Shown here in pieces: positions 30,629-39,324 of a DNA stretch of 64,000 bases. The stretch comes from Rhynchopus euleeides (taxonomy: Eukaryota; Euglenozoa; Diplonemea; Diplonemida; Diplonemidae), in assembly GCA_963210315.1 (NCBI GenBank), contig OY723292.1:558001-622000 (forward strand), written 5' to 3'. The notes beneath the pieces were generated by a model, which was not told the origin of the DNA, did no database searches, and saw only the letters and a list, made by a program, of their open reading frames with translations. The position numbers and the translations under genes were made by a program. Within the stretch, counting starts at the first letter, position 1. Each line of letters starts with the position of its first letter.

Positions 30629-32359
30629 TCAAGCGGCTTCAACGATGCGAGCGCCCTCCGCGCGCACCCCAAGCGAGCAGAGCGGCACCTCCGCGGCTCC
30701 TGCCGACTGCTTGCGGGACCACCCGTCGGCCGGCATCACCTCTGTGGTGATCCAGCGGACCTCCAGCTGCGTGCCGCTCTGGTCGAGCGCATCAGTCACC
30801 TCGCGCAGCATGCTGTTTCCCCAACGCGTCCTGGCGTGCCCTTTTCCCAGCACCAGCCGGACGGCGTCGTTGTCGACGAACAGGATCACAGTCCTGTGGC
30901 CACGGTGGATGGCATCCGTGACCGCCCGTCGAGCTGCCCACAACTCCAGGTGGAACATCTCCGCAGACTCCTGCGGTGCCGCCCATTGGCCCCACCTCGC
31001 GCGTGACGCCCCGTCACCTGCCTCCGTGGACACGTAGCCCCACCCCGTCGTCGAAGCGTCCGACCAGATCGCGACCGAGAAACGCCGCGGGGGCGGCACC
31101 GGCGGGGGCAGCCACTCCTCCGAACCGAGGAAACGCAGTATCATCCCCTGTGCCTCCTGTCGCGCCCCCTCGGGGTAGCCGCACTCCGTGTCCCACGTGG
31201 CGTCCCCGCTGGTCACCCTTCTCGCCCACGCCCGCATGAACTGCAGCGACCCGCAGAGGTAGCACAACCGCAGCCCGTGCACGTGTGCCACCCGGAATAG
31301 GAGGCCGAGCATACCCCACCACCGGTGCAGAGGGAGCGCCCGTGCGCCCAGACAGGCTTCGACCCGCGTCTGGGCCTCAGCTCGCCAGTCCTGTGGGATG
31401 CGGTAGCTCGCGTTCGGCACATCCCACTCCAGCCCGGTGTAGCGCACCAGCCCCGCAGGGGTCTGCATGCTCTTCCGCTCGTTCACCTCCCCATTCGCAC
31501 ACGCCATCCTGTCCCGGATGTATGCAGCCCGGGCCCGCACCTCCACCTCACACGCACCCCACACCAGGATGTCGTCGAGGTACACCGTCGCTCCGCGGTC
31601 GAGGAGACCCCCCAGGAACACCTCCGAGGTGGATTGTGCGATGAAGGGGGCATATGAGAAACCCATTGGGAGTCGGCGCCATCTGTACCACGTCTGCCCG
31701 CTTCGCACACAGAAAAAATTGGACACCTCGTCCCCCAGCGGGAACTGGTGGAAGTACCCCTTCAAGTCGATGACCTGCGCCGCCACGGCCCCAGTCGCTG
31801 CGAGCGCTCCGGCGAGTTCCTGCGGTGTCGTGAGGCGAAACTTCGGTGGCGCTGGGAGGCGTGAGTTTACGGGACGACCGTCGACAATAATCCTCCGAAC
31901 GCAGGGGTCGGTTTTCGGCACGTCGAAGACAGCTACCGCCCCCTTCTTGTCGTCCCGTCGCGCCGCCTTCTCCATCACCCCCGCCTTCAGCAACGCCGTC
32001 ACAAAACTCGGGCGCAGGTCGCTCTTCGGTCCCGGCACTGGGACACTCTCAGACAGAGATTCTGCAAACACCCGACCCGATGTGCACCACAGCAGAAAGT
32101 GCGCCGATTTTCCCAGTTCCTCAGCCATACGCCGCACGGCCTCCAGGTCGAGCACGCCCGTGGGGAAGTCGTCAAGCCGCTGCTTGCGTCCCACCGCCCG
32201 GCCTGCCATGGCACAGGGGCCCCGCGTGCTGGTGTAGTCGTGCATTTCGCCTGGCTCGCTCAGGCAGTCATCGTCCAGCTCGCCGTACCCACGGGCACAT
32301 CCTCGCTCCACAAGGGCCTCCGCCTGCTCCGCCGCCGCTCGCGTCACCTCCCCCCTCAT
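30629..32359 (-). CDS. YR-1 reverse transcriptase-RNase H
   Basis: The start ATG at 32359 overlaps the recombinase stop as ATGA (stop at 32356), suggesting coupled re-initiation. 576 residues. RT motifs: RRIIVDGRPVNSRLP, DLKGYFHQFPL, RLPMGFSYAPF, and the catalytic box VYLDDILVWG. RNase H: WSDASTTGWG, HLELWAARRAV and LFVDNDAVRLVLGKG, with the acidic residues present. It copies element RNA into DNA and removes the RNA strand. The frame stays open to 34108 across the recombinase gene, but the upstream part is composition-driven and not domain-like. Confidence 0.88.
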   Translation of the reverse strand: MRGEVTRAAAEQAEALVERGCARGYGELDDDCLSEPGEMHDYTSTRGPCAMAGRAVGRKQRLDDFPTGVLDLEAVRRMAEELGKSAHFLLWCTSGRVFAESLSESVPVPGPKSDLRPSFVTALLKAGVMEKAARRDDKKGAVAVFDVPKTDPCVRRIIVDGRPVNSRLPAPPKFRLTTPQELAGALAATGAVAAQVIDLKGYFHQFPLGDEVSNFFCVRSGQTWYRWRRLPMGFSYAPFIAQSTSEVFLGGLLDRGATVYLDDILVWGACEVEVRARAAYIRDRMACANGEVNERKSMQTPAGLVRYTGLEWDVPNASYRIPQDWRAEAQTRVEACLGARALPLHRWWGMLGLLFRVAHVHGLRLCYLCGSLQFMRAWARRVTSGDATWDTECGYPEGARQEAQGMILRFLGSEEWLPPPVPPPRRFSVAIWSDASTTGWGYVSTEAGDGASRARWGQWAAPQESAEMFHLELWAARRAVTDAIHRGHRTVILFVDNDAVRLVLGKGHARTRWGNSMLREVTDALDQSGTQLEVRWITTEVMPADGWSRKQSAGAAEVPLCSLGVRAEGARIVEAA

Positions 32360-34098
32360 TGCAGGGTACCCAGGAGGGTCTTCTCCCTCTCCCGTCGGTA
32401 GGCGTTCGTCGGGTTGAGGTACTTCTGCGTCACATTCCAGTTGTTTTTCGAGTGACGCAGGAAACGGGAGACGTCCTCGTCGCACACCCCCGTCTCCTCG
32501 ATCTCGTGGGCTGCCCCCCTCTTCAGGGAATGCAGCCACGACCCCTCGGGGAGAGCGCTGTGGATCCTCCTCTTCAGGTCCACATACTCGCCCGACTCTC
32601 CCCCGAAGGCGTACCCCGTCCCCTGCCACTGCCGCCAGAATCGCACGGCCACCCCTGTCAGGCGCCCTGGTGGGAGATAAATCCCAGGGCGTGCCTCTTT
32701 CGCGCCCTTCTCCTTCGCATACAGCTTTGCACCCACGGTTGCTGGCGGCCCCCCGCTGTTCTCGAGCTCTGCCCAGTCTTTCGACGTCATGAAGCGCAGA
32801 TCCGGGACCCTGGAACGGGTTAGCCACGTCATTGCCACAAAAGCCGCTGCTTGTAGATCTCCCCCCTCCTCCAGCGCCTTTGTTGCCGCTGCCACCTGCT
32901 GCGTACTTACCGGGGGCGCTTGCACAGAGCGCACCGCCGACGACATCCGGGTCAAGGCTCGTACCGTGTCCTGCACCCTGCGTGTCCGCACGCCTCTGAT
33001 ACCCGTCTGCTTGCAGCGGTGCAGTATCTTCCGGACGTATGCGGCCACCGTCTTCGGACCCGCCGTCTCCAGGGCGCTGTGGGCGTACTGCAGGAGCGCA
33101 GCTTCGGTCGGCGAAAACCCGTGCTCGTCGCAATACTTCTGGAACACCGCCCAGACCCTGTCGCTGCCTTGCGCTGTCTGTGGACCCACTGCAAACTTGC
33201 ACATGGTGTCCCACGAGGTGCGTTCTCTCACCGCCCTGCCCAGCTCCTTGGTGTCCCGAATCGAGAAAATGGCATGGTCCAGTTCTCTCCGTTCCCTCCA
33301 GGACACGTCCCCCGCTGCTTCCCCCTGCTGGAGCTCCGGCGGGGGCACCGGCTGCAGATCCCGGTACCTGGTTCCCGCTCCCGGGCGCGGCGGGGTCACT
33401 TGCTCGGAATCCTGATCCGCCGGTTGGGAGTTCTGTGCGCCCACGGCTGCACGGTTGCTCGGGGTCTGTGCGCGTGTTGCAGCACGTCGGGCGCCCCGTG
33501 GGCCCGCAGTCCCTTGGTGTCTCGCCCGCCCCCTTGGGGCCACCATGTTGCTCGGTTCCTGCTCGCGATATGCTGCAGGTCGTTCTGTCTGTGCGCCGGA
33601 GGCTGCACGAATGTTCTTTTTCTGTGCGCTTGAAGCTGCACGGCGTTCTATCGGTGCGCCCCAGTGGGCTGCACTGTTGTTCAATTTCTGCGCGCTCGAG
33701 GCTGCGCGTTTTTTCTGTGCGCTTGAAGCTGCACGGCGTTCTGTCGGTGCGCCCCAGTGGGCTGCACTGTTGTTCGATTTCTGCGCGCTCGAGGCTGCAC
33801 GACTGGGTTTCTCCTGTGCGCGGTACGCTGCACGATGTCCCGATGGTGCGCTCATGGCTGCACGGCTGGGTTGCTCCTGTGCGCGGTACGCTGCACGGTG
33901 CCCCGATGGTGCGCTCGAGGCTGCACGGGGTTCCGTCGGGGCGGTCACTTCCGGGGGTAGTACCGGTTGTTCTTCCGAAAAACCGGCGGAGGGACAGGCT
34001 GCTGGTCCCGGTAGCGCATCCTGCTGGACTCCCCCCCCCGCCGTCCCCGCTTCGTCGGCCCTCCCCCCTGCTCCTGCGTCGTGCGCTTCGTGCCGCAC
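32356..34098 (-). CDS. YR-1 tyrosine recombinase (5' limit uncertain)
   Basis: The C-terminal ~330 residues form a DIRS/phage-integrase-type recombinase: Arg I in TRSRVPDLRF, the HxxR region as LHSLKRGAA, the RHSKN box, and the nucleophile Tyr in TQKYLNP. The usual second Arg is Lys here (H-S-L-K) with an Arg one residue on; YR-2 and the third element have Arg. The upstream part is low-complexity Ala/Arg/Gln repeats, including a 93-bp tandem duplication (33629 and 33722). The listed 5' coordinate is the open-frame limit at a non-ATG codon. It overlaps the 3' end of gag by 150 bp in another frame, so frameshifting or internal initiation is likely. It would insert the element's circular DNA. 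Confidence 0.82.
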   Translation of the reverse strand: MRHEAHDAGAGGRADEAGTAGGGVQQDALPGPAACPSAGFSEEQPVLPPEVTAPTEPRAASSAPSGHRAAYRAQEQPSRAAMSAPSGHRAAYRAQEKPSRAASSAQKSNNSAAHWGAPTERRAASSAQKKRAASSAQKLNNSAAHWGAPIERRAASSAQKKNIRAASGAQTERPAAYREQEPSNMVAPRGRARHQGTAGPRGARRAATRAQTPSNRAAVGAQNSQPADQDSEQVTPPRPGAGTRYRDLQPVPPPELQQGEAAGDVSWRERRELDHAIFSIRDTKELGRAVRERTSWDTMCKFAVGPQTAQGSDRVWAVFQKYCDEHGFSPTEAALLQYAHSALETAGPKTVAAYVRKILHRCKQTGIRGVRTRRVQDTVRALTRMSSAVRSVQAPPVSTQQVAAATKALEEGGDLQAAAFVAMTWLTRSRVPDLRFMTSKDWAELENSGGPPATVGAKLYAKEKGAKEARPGIYLPPGRLTGVAVRFWRQWQGTGYAFGGESGEYVDLKRRIHSALPEGSWLHSLKRGAAHEIEETGVCDEDVSRFLRHSKNNWNVTQKYLNPTNAYRREREKTLLGTLQ

Positions 34099-34985
34099 CG
34101 CAGGGCAATGTGCGTCGCCTCCTTCAGCGCCTTCGGCGCCCGCTCGTCCACATTCAGGTGATCGATGAAGGCGGTAGCGGCCCTCACACCCCGCTCCGCC
34201 TTATGGTGGTGATAGAGAAAGGTTTTGAAGATATCTCCCAGCAGCGTCGAGGGGGCAGCGCCCTGCAGCAGAGTCATCATGTGCTTCAGCAGGGCATCGA
34301 GGATGGTGCGCGCCTCCCCCTGCTGTTGCGGGACGTACCTCTCCAGCAGCACCTGGAGGCGCATCAGCTGGAGGTCGGAGAGGTTCAGCCACCTCGCCGG
34401 GTCCAGCTCCACCTGCTCGGCCGTGAGGCTGCGGTCAACACCCGGTGCAGGCAGGTCGTCGTCCTCTTCTTCGTCCATGCTGTCGGGCTTGTCCTCCTTC
34501 GGTGCCTCTGGGACCTTCACCTTCTTCACCTCCCCGCGCACCTTCCGCTGCGGCGTCTCCTCCGGGGCCTTCTCGGCCGCCACCACCTCCGCCTCGGTGG
34601 GGCTGCCCGCCCCCAGCTCCGATGCCGCCGACTTGGCGAGCCGGTCGGGGGCCTCCACTGCCGCGACGAAGTCATCCTCCTCCATCGCCTTCCGCAGTGC
34701 GGCAAGGCACAGCATCAGCCTACGGGTCGTGAACTGAGTCCACGCCTCAACGGCAGTGCTCGTCACCTCCGCCAGAACGAAACGCACTCGCTCTTCCTCC
34801 TCCTCCTCGTCCGCCGCCACAGACTTCCACGTGGCGAGGACCATCTCCCCCTGCACGGAAACCGTGCTCACGCGGAGGAGGTGGGCCACCGCCGTCTTCA
34901 CGCACTTTGGCGCCATGCCGAACTTAGCGGCAAGGCACTTCGACATCTGGAAGTAGAAACGCTTGCCAGATACGATGTCCGCCAT
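33945..34985 (-). CDS. YR-1 gag-like protein
   Basis: First ATG at 34985, 24 bp after the 5' half-repeat; 346 residues. A helical N-terminal region, an acidic patch (MDEEEDDDLPAP), a second helical part (LNLSDLQLMRLQVLLERY), and a basic C-terminus (GPTKRGRRGG...NNRYYPRK). No zinc knuckle. Its role as a gag-like protein is inferred from its first position and RNA-binding-like tail. No close family recognised. Confidence 0.65.
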   Translation of the reverse strand: MADIVSGKRFYFQMSKCLAAKFGMAPKCVKTAVAHLLRVSTVSVQGEMVLATWKSVAADEEEEEERVRFVLAEVTSTAVEAWTQFTTRRLMLCLAALRKAMEEDDFVAAVEAPDRLAKSAASELGAGSPTEAEVVAAEKAPEETPQRKVRGEVKKVKVPEAPKEDKPDSMDEEEDDDLPAPGVDRSLTAEQVELDPARWLNLSDLQLMRLQVLLERYVPQQQGEARTILDALLKHMMTLLQGAAPSTLLGDIFKTFLYHHHKAERGVRAATAFIDHLNVDERAPKALKEATHIALRCGTKRTTQEQGGGPTKRGRRGGESSRMRYRDQQPVPPPVFRKNNRYYPRK

Positions 34986-35008
34986 TGTGTGTGTGGAGTG
35001 TGTGGCGA

Positions 35009-35218
35009 GCTGACGTACGGAGGGGCGAAGGCAGGGAGCAAAACACCACTCGTTGGCCTGATGAAGGGTGGTGTTTGTTCCGTTCGCCCCCCTTCCAACC
35101 TTGCAAGAAAACTGTTGTTGCAAGTGGTAGAAAAACAAATACGCACAGGGAAGTCGTCTTCTCTAGTCCTCCCTTGACTCCCTAGTCGCACCGAAGGTGC
35201 TTAAACAAGTTTACTGAA
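35009..35218 (-). repeat. YR-1 5' half-repeat Y
   Basis: 210 bp, matching 30216-30425 and 42141-42350. It begins with the 39-bp core and ends TTTACTGAA directly at the GGGGT tract. Confidence 0.9.
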
Positions 35219-35315
35219 TGGGGTGGGGTGGGGTGGGGTGGGGTGGGGTGGGGTGGGGTGGGGTGGGGTGGGGTGGGGTGGGGTGGGGTGGGGTGGGGTG
35301 GGGTGGGGTGGGGGG
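35219..35315 (+). repeat. (GGGGT)n tract between YR-1 and the solo PQ block
   Basis: About 19 units, with element termini directly at both ends. Confidence 0.95.
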
Positions 35316-36871
35316 ATTCCTAATCAGAAGACTGCAGGCAAGAAGAGGAAGCCACCGAAATGGGGCCTCAATTAACCCTTTAAGACCGAAGGCGCAATAT
35401 ATTGCTTGTGCACTTTGGGTTCACATTTTGTTGGGACCCATTTTTGTCTTTTTGGCAAACCCTGGGCACCACGAAAATGGTTTGGACAGTTCTTTTCAAG
35501 ACAACAAAAATCGACAAGATATCTGTCTGTCGGTTGCCCGCCGTCACCTCGGAGAATCTGGGCCCAGGTCGGATTTTCAGGTGAAAACAGCATTCTGGGC
35601 CCTTGGCTTTCTGTGCACACCCCAACAAGGTTTGCCGGGGGTCTTTGTGCCCGACCCTGGCCATCCGGTAAAGGAGACTCGAGAACCTTTCTAAGGAAGC
35701 AAGACCCGCCCAGATACACTCCGATGTAGTGCACGTGTCAACTGAAGGCAATGGAGTGCCTGATCGTCAATTCCTCGCCTGTCAAATGTATGGGTGATAT
35801 CTTCGACCGGCTTTGGGCCGTGCCCAGTTCTGCCCAGATCGAGCCAAGCTCAACTGGATCTACCCGGGGATAACGTATTCGATGGACTTCCGCTCTTCTG
35901 TGCGCAGTTGCAGCACATAGGTCTGTCACACTACGGGCCGAAGGGTGCGTCCTCTATGCGACATCTGGTCGCGGGAGGGTCGACGGACACTGCCTATCAG
36001 CGGCGACATCACGTGGTAGTAGAGCGAGCTCCACAGTGCTGGAGGGTCACAGCTTTACACGAACACCTCTCGCTGGTTCAGTACTGCTGCGAAGCGCAAC
36101 AGTTGCTCTTGCAGCCGTCTGAGAGACTTCCTGCGTGTGATTGACGAAAAGCCTAATTTCGGGTGTTTTCCCACGGTTTCAAAGGGAAAATAGGCACTGA
36201 ACATAGGTAAAAAACCGGAGTGCCCATTCAGAGGCTTCATACTCAGTCTTTTTGATCGAACTTTTTTTTCCGTCGATGCAATTTGACTCGTTCTTTCCAA
36301 TAACGTCATCCTCGGCTGACTTTTTGGGGAGCCCCGGCTCGCGAAAATTTTTGCTTTCGAAAATCTGCCATTTTTTCACCCTCAAATTCACTGTTTGTTG
36401 ACCGTGCAAAAAAAGAGTCATTTTTTTCGGGGACAAAAAATGGCCATCGTGGAATCTTTCAGTCAAACGCGTTCATTTACGGCCAGGGTCGGGCAGAAAA
36501 ACGAAAATTGAAGCAACTGGGTGTCCAAGGAGAAAAATGGGCCAAAATGGCTCAAAATCGCCTTCGGTCTTATAGGGTTAACAGCGAACGCCAAACTTGG
36601 GAAGTGGGGGGGGATCCGGCTCTGTACTACAAGTCGCGGACTCACTCTAGACGAAGAGGGTGTCGCGGCCGTGTGGGGAACCAAAAACCTGATGAAGGAG
36701 GTCCGTGTGTAGTGCCCAAACACGCCGTGACAGCCTCGCCAACCTGGCCAATTCAGCCAGTGGGGTATCTGCCTGGAACACCAAAAACGCTCAGAACACC
36801 AAAGGAAACTGCACGTCTTCTTTGGAATCCCCCTAAGCGGGGCAAAGCCCCTTCACTAAAGTGCTTAGTAA
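35316..36871 (-). mobile_element. Solo terminal block (P-core-Q) of the YR-2 family, interrupted by a TTAA element
   Basis: P starts at 35316 (ATTCCTAATCAGAAG), is broken at TTAA 35372-35375, resumes after 36581, and ends with Q at 36871 (GTGCTTAGTA). Without the 1,206-bp insertion the block is 350 bp, against 352 bp for the intact block at 36906-37257. Both sides abut (GGGGT)n. No internal genes, as expected if recombination removed the body. Confidence 0.85.
35376..36577. mobile_element. piggyBac-like non-autonomous element with TTAA duplication
   Basis: The 19-bp terminal inverted repeats CCCTTTAAGACCGAAGGCG and, at the far end, CGCCTTCGGTCTTATAGGG (one mismatch) are bounded by TTAA at 35372-35375 and 36578-36581. 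TTAA duplication with CCC-starting termini is diagnostic of piggyBac-type transposons. The 1,202-bp interior has only short frames and no recognisable transposase, so it presumably moves with help from elsewhere. The pre-insertion sequence is present in the intact P copies (CAATTAACAGCG). Confidence 0.85.
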
Positions 36872-36905
36872 GGTGGGGTGGGGTGGGGTGGGGTGGGGTG
36901 GGGGG
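36872..36905 (+). repeat. (GGGGT)n tract between the solo PQ block and YR-2
   Basis: About six units. Confidence 0.95.
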
Positions 36906-37257
36906 ATTCCTAATCAGAAGACTGCAGGCAAGAAGAGGAAGCCACCGAAACGGGGCCTCAATTAACAGCGAAACGCCAAACTTGGGAAGTGGGGGGGGGA
37001 GCCGGCTCTGTACTACAAATCGCGGACTCACTCTAGACGAAGAGGGTGTCGCGGCCGTGTGGGGAACCAAAAACCTGATGAAGGAGGTCCGTGTGTAGTG
37101 CCCAAACACGCCGTGACAGCCTCGCCAACCTGGCCAATTCAGCCAGTGGGGTATCTGCCTGGAACACAAAAAACGCTCAGAACACCAAAGGAAACTGCAC
37201 GTCTTCTTTGGAATCCCCCTAAGCGGGGCAAAGCCCCTTCACTAAAGTGCTTAGTAA
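36906..37257 (-). repeat. YR-2 full terminal block (P-core-Q)
   Basis: 352 bp. It is joined to the internal P copy by GGGG at 37258-37261. The Q end carries a GGGGC-AAA-GCCCC hairpin. Confidence 0.9.
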
Positions 37258-37261
37258 GGGG

Positions 37262-37414
37262 ATTCCTAATCAGAAGACTGCAGGCAAGAAGAGGAAGCCA
37301 CCAAAACGGGGCCTCAATTAACAGCGAAACGCCAAACTTGGGAAGTGGGGGGGGGAGCCGGCTCTGTACTACAAATCGCGGACTCACTCTAGACGAAGAG
37401 GGTGTCGCGGCCGT
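37262..37414 (-). repeat. YR-2 internal half-repeat P
   Basis: 153 bp, matching 36906-37058, diverging after GCGGCCGT. Confidence 0.9.
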
Positions 37415-37585
37415 ACCACGTAAGCGCAGATACCCCAGAAACGAAAAAACCAGACAGGGACATCAAAGACATCAACGTATCTATGTTAAGGCGCCGCCGC
37501 TAAGAGCGCGGCGCGGTGAAGATGGGGGAGGGGGGAGCGAGTGAGAGCCCCGCTTCCCACCCCCCGCCTGTGTAATCATCCTTTT

Positions 37586-39324
37586 CTACACAATGTTGAA
37601 ACCGGCCCGGGTGCTCCTCACACCCACGAGCATCTCCTCTGCGGGCACGCAATCGGAGCCGCACGACGCTCGCCGCGACAGCTCGTCCGCCGGCATCACC
37701 GCGGTGCTGATCCACCTGGACAGCACCGCCCCACCCGTGGCGTCGACTGTCTCGAAAACGTCGGACAGGACGTCGTTCCCCACCCGAAGCGCACAGTGGC
37801 CCTTTGCGAAGCAAGCCACCGCTGCGGCGTTGTCCCCGAACAACAGCACGCTCCGCGCCCCTCCGAGTATAGCATCCCGGAGGCCCCACGCCGCAGCACG
37901 CACCTCCAGCATGAAGATGTCCTCCGCGCGGCGCCACACACCCCACCTGCGGGAGGCCGTACGACTGCCCGCCCGCACAACCACGATCCCCCAGCCCTCC
38001 AGCGACGCGTCGGTGTACACCACTGCGTCGAACAGTGATGCGGCCCCCACTCGCCGCCTCGGGAGAAGCCAGTCGTCGACCAGGAGGTGGGTGGACCGAA
38101 AATCGGACAGGTCCCGTCTCGCCCCAGCCGAGAGGGTCACCATCGACTCCCAGCCCACCCGGTCCTGCGACACCTCCCTCCCCATCAGCGACAGCCACGC
38201 GAGCAGGTCCCCGAAGCCGCACAACCTCCCTTGGGTCGCGTGCAGCACCCACACCAAGGAACCCACCGCGCGCCACGCTGTCCGCAGGAGGACACTCTCG
38301 GCCGACACGCACACATCGACCAAAGCTGCCGCCTTCCTCCTCCACTCTGTTGGCAGTCGCAGACGTTTCCCCTGCAGATCCCACTCGACACCTGCGTAGG
38401 TGATGGTTGTCGAGGGGGTCAGCACACACTTCCCCTCGTTCACCTGCACGCCCGCCTGTCGGATCCGCTCCATCAGCCAATCACACCTCTCCCGCGCCTC
38501 CGCCTCGGATGCGCCCACCACGACAATATCGTCTAGCCATGCGGCCCCGTCAGACCCCAGTAGATCCCCCAGCAAGATCTCGCTTGTCGTCTGCGCCACC
38601 ACGGGTGCCCACGACCAGCCCATCGGGAGGCGGGCCGTCTCGTAGACGCGGCCCCCCTGTCTGACGCAGAAAAACGACCTGATCTCGGGGTGCAGCACGA
38701 ACTGCCAGAAAAACCCCCGGAAGTCGACCTTCACCGCGTGCGTAGCGCTACCGCCCAACATCAACTCCGTCAGCTCTGCGGGAGATGGCAAGGAGAACTT
38801 GTGTGGCACGTCCATCGCCTCGTTCACCGGCCTGCAATCCAGTACGAGACGATTCACCCCCGGCACCGACTTCCCCACGAAAAAAGCCCGCACTGCCCCG
38901 TGCATCGGGCTCGTCCGCCTCTTCGTCACCAACACCCCGCCCTCCGTACACTGGCTCACCATCCTCGCGGGTAGGCGCGACACAGGACCTGGCTTTGGTA
39001 CCGAACCCTTCACATGTGACCGGAACGTCGCCGGGCTGTCCACCATACCCAGCACCGCCGCCTTGCCTGGTTCCGCCATGTCGCGCAGCACTTCGAGGTT
39101 GACCTTTCCGGATGGGAACTCATCCAGCCGCTGCACCAATTCGCGCTGTGACCCAAGCCCCCCGAACTCGCGCATAGCCGCTCGCACACCCGGGGGGGAT
39201 GCGGACACGTCCACCTCCACGTCCTCCGGGGGGTCGGCCGGGTCGTACTTCCGCCCGCAGCCCAACGATCCGAACCGCAGAGCGTCGACCAGCACGTCGA
39301 GCCGCCCCTCCGGGGTCTCGGCTA
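37586..39324 (-). CDS. YR-2 reverse transcriptase-RNase H (start uncertain)
   Basis: RT motifs: NRLVLDCRPVNEAMD, KVDFRGFFWQFVLH, RLPMGWSWAPV and the catalytic box AAWLDDIVVVG. RNase H: VYTDASLEGWG, MLEVRAAAWGL and LLFGDNAAAVACF. It ends at 37586. The 5' limit given here is the recombinase stop (39322-39324), by analogy with YR-1. There is no ATG in this frame exactly there; the first downstream is at 39175, so a fusion or frameshift from YR is possible. The frame stays open upstream to 40606 over the recombinase gene; that part is probably non-coding in this frame. Confidence 0.82.

Larger units (their letters stand above)
30102..35218 (-). mobile_element. YR-1: complete tyrosine-recombinase retrotransposon with split direct repeats
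   Basis: On the minus strand, 5' to 3', the order is: half-repeat Y (35218-35009), gag-like, YR, RT-RNase H, half-repeat X (30582-30430), then the full block Y plus X (30425-30102). This A1-ORFs-B1-A2-B2 arrangement is the split direct repeat organisation known from PAT/Ngaro-type YR elements. X parts are both 153 bp and Y parts both 210 bp, sharing a 39-bp core (GCTGACGTAC...AAAACACC). There is no target-site duplication; both ends abut (GGGGT)n. Length 5,117 bp. All three genes are intact, so the copy looks recent. Confidence 0.88.

Noticed and set aside
32360..34108. Open frame extending the YR-1 reverse transcriptase to 1,159 residues
   Set aside because: The extra part overlaps the recombinase gene in another frame and has no domain features. 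The ATGA overlap at 32356-32359 gives a better start. The same applies to 39325-40606 in YR-2.
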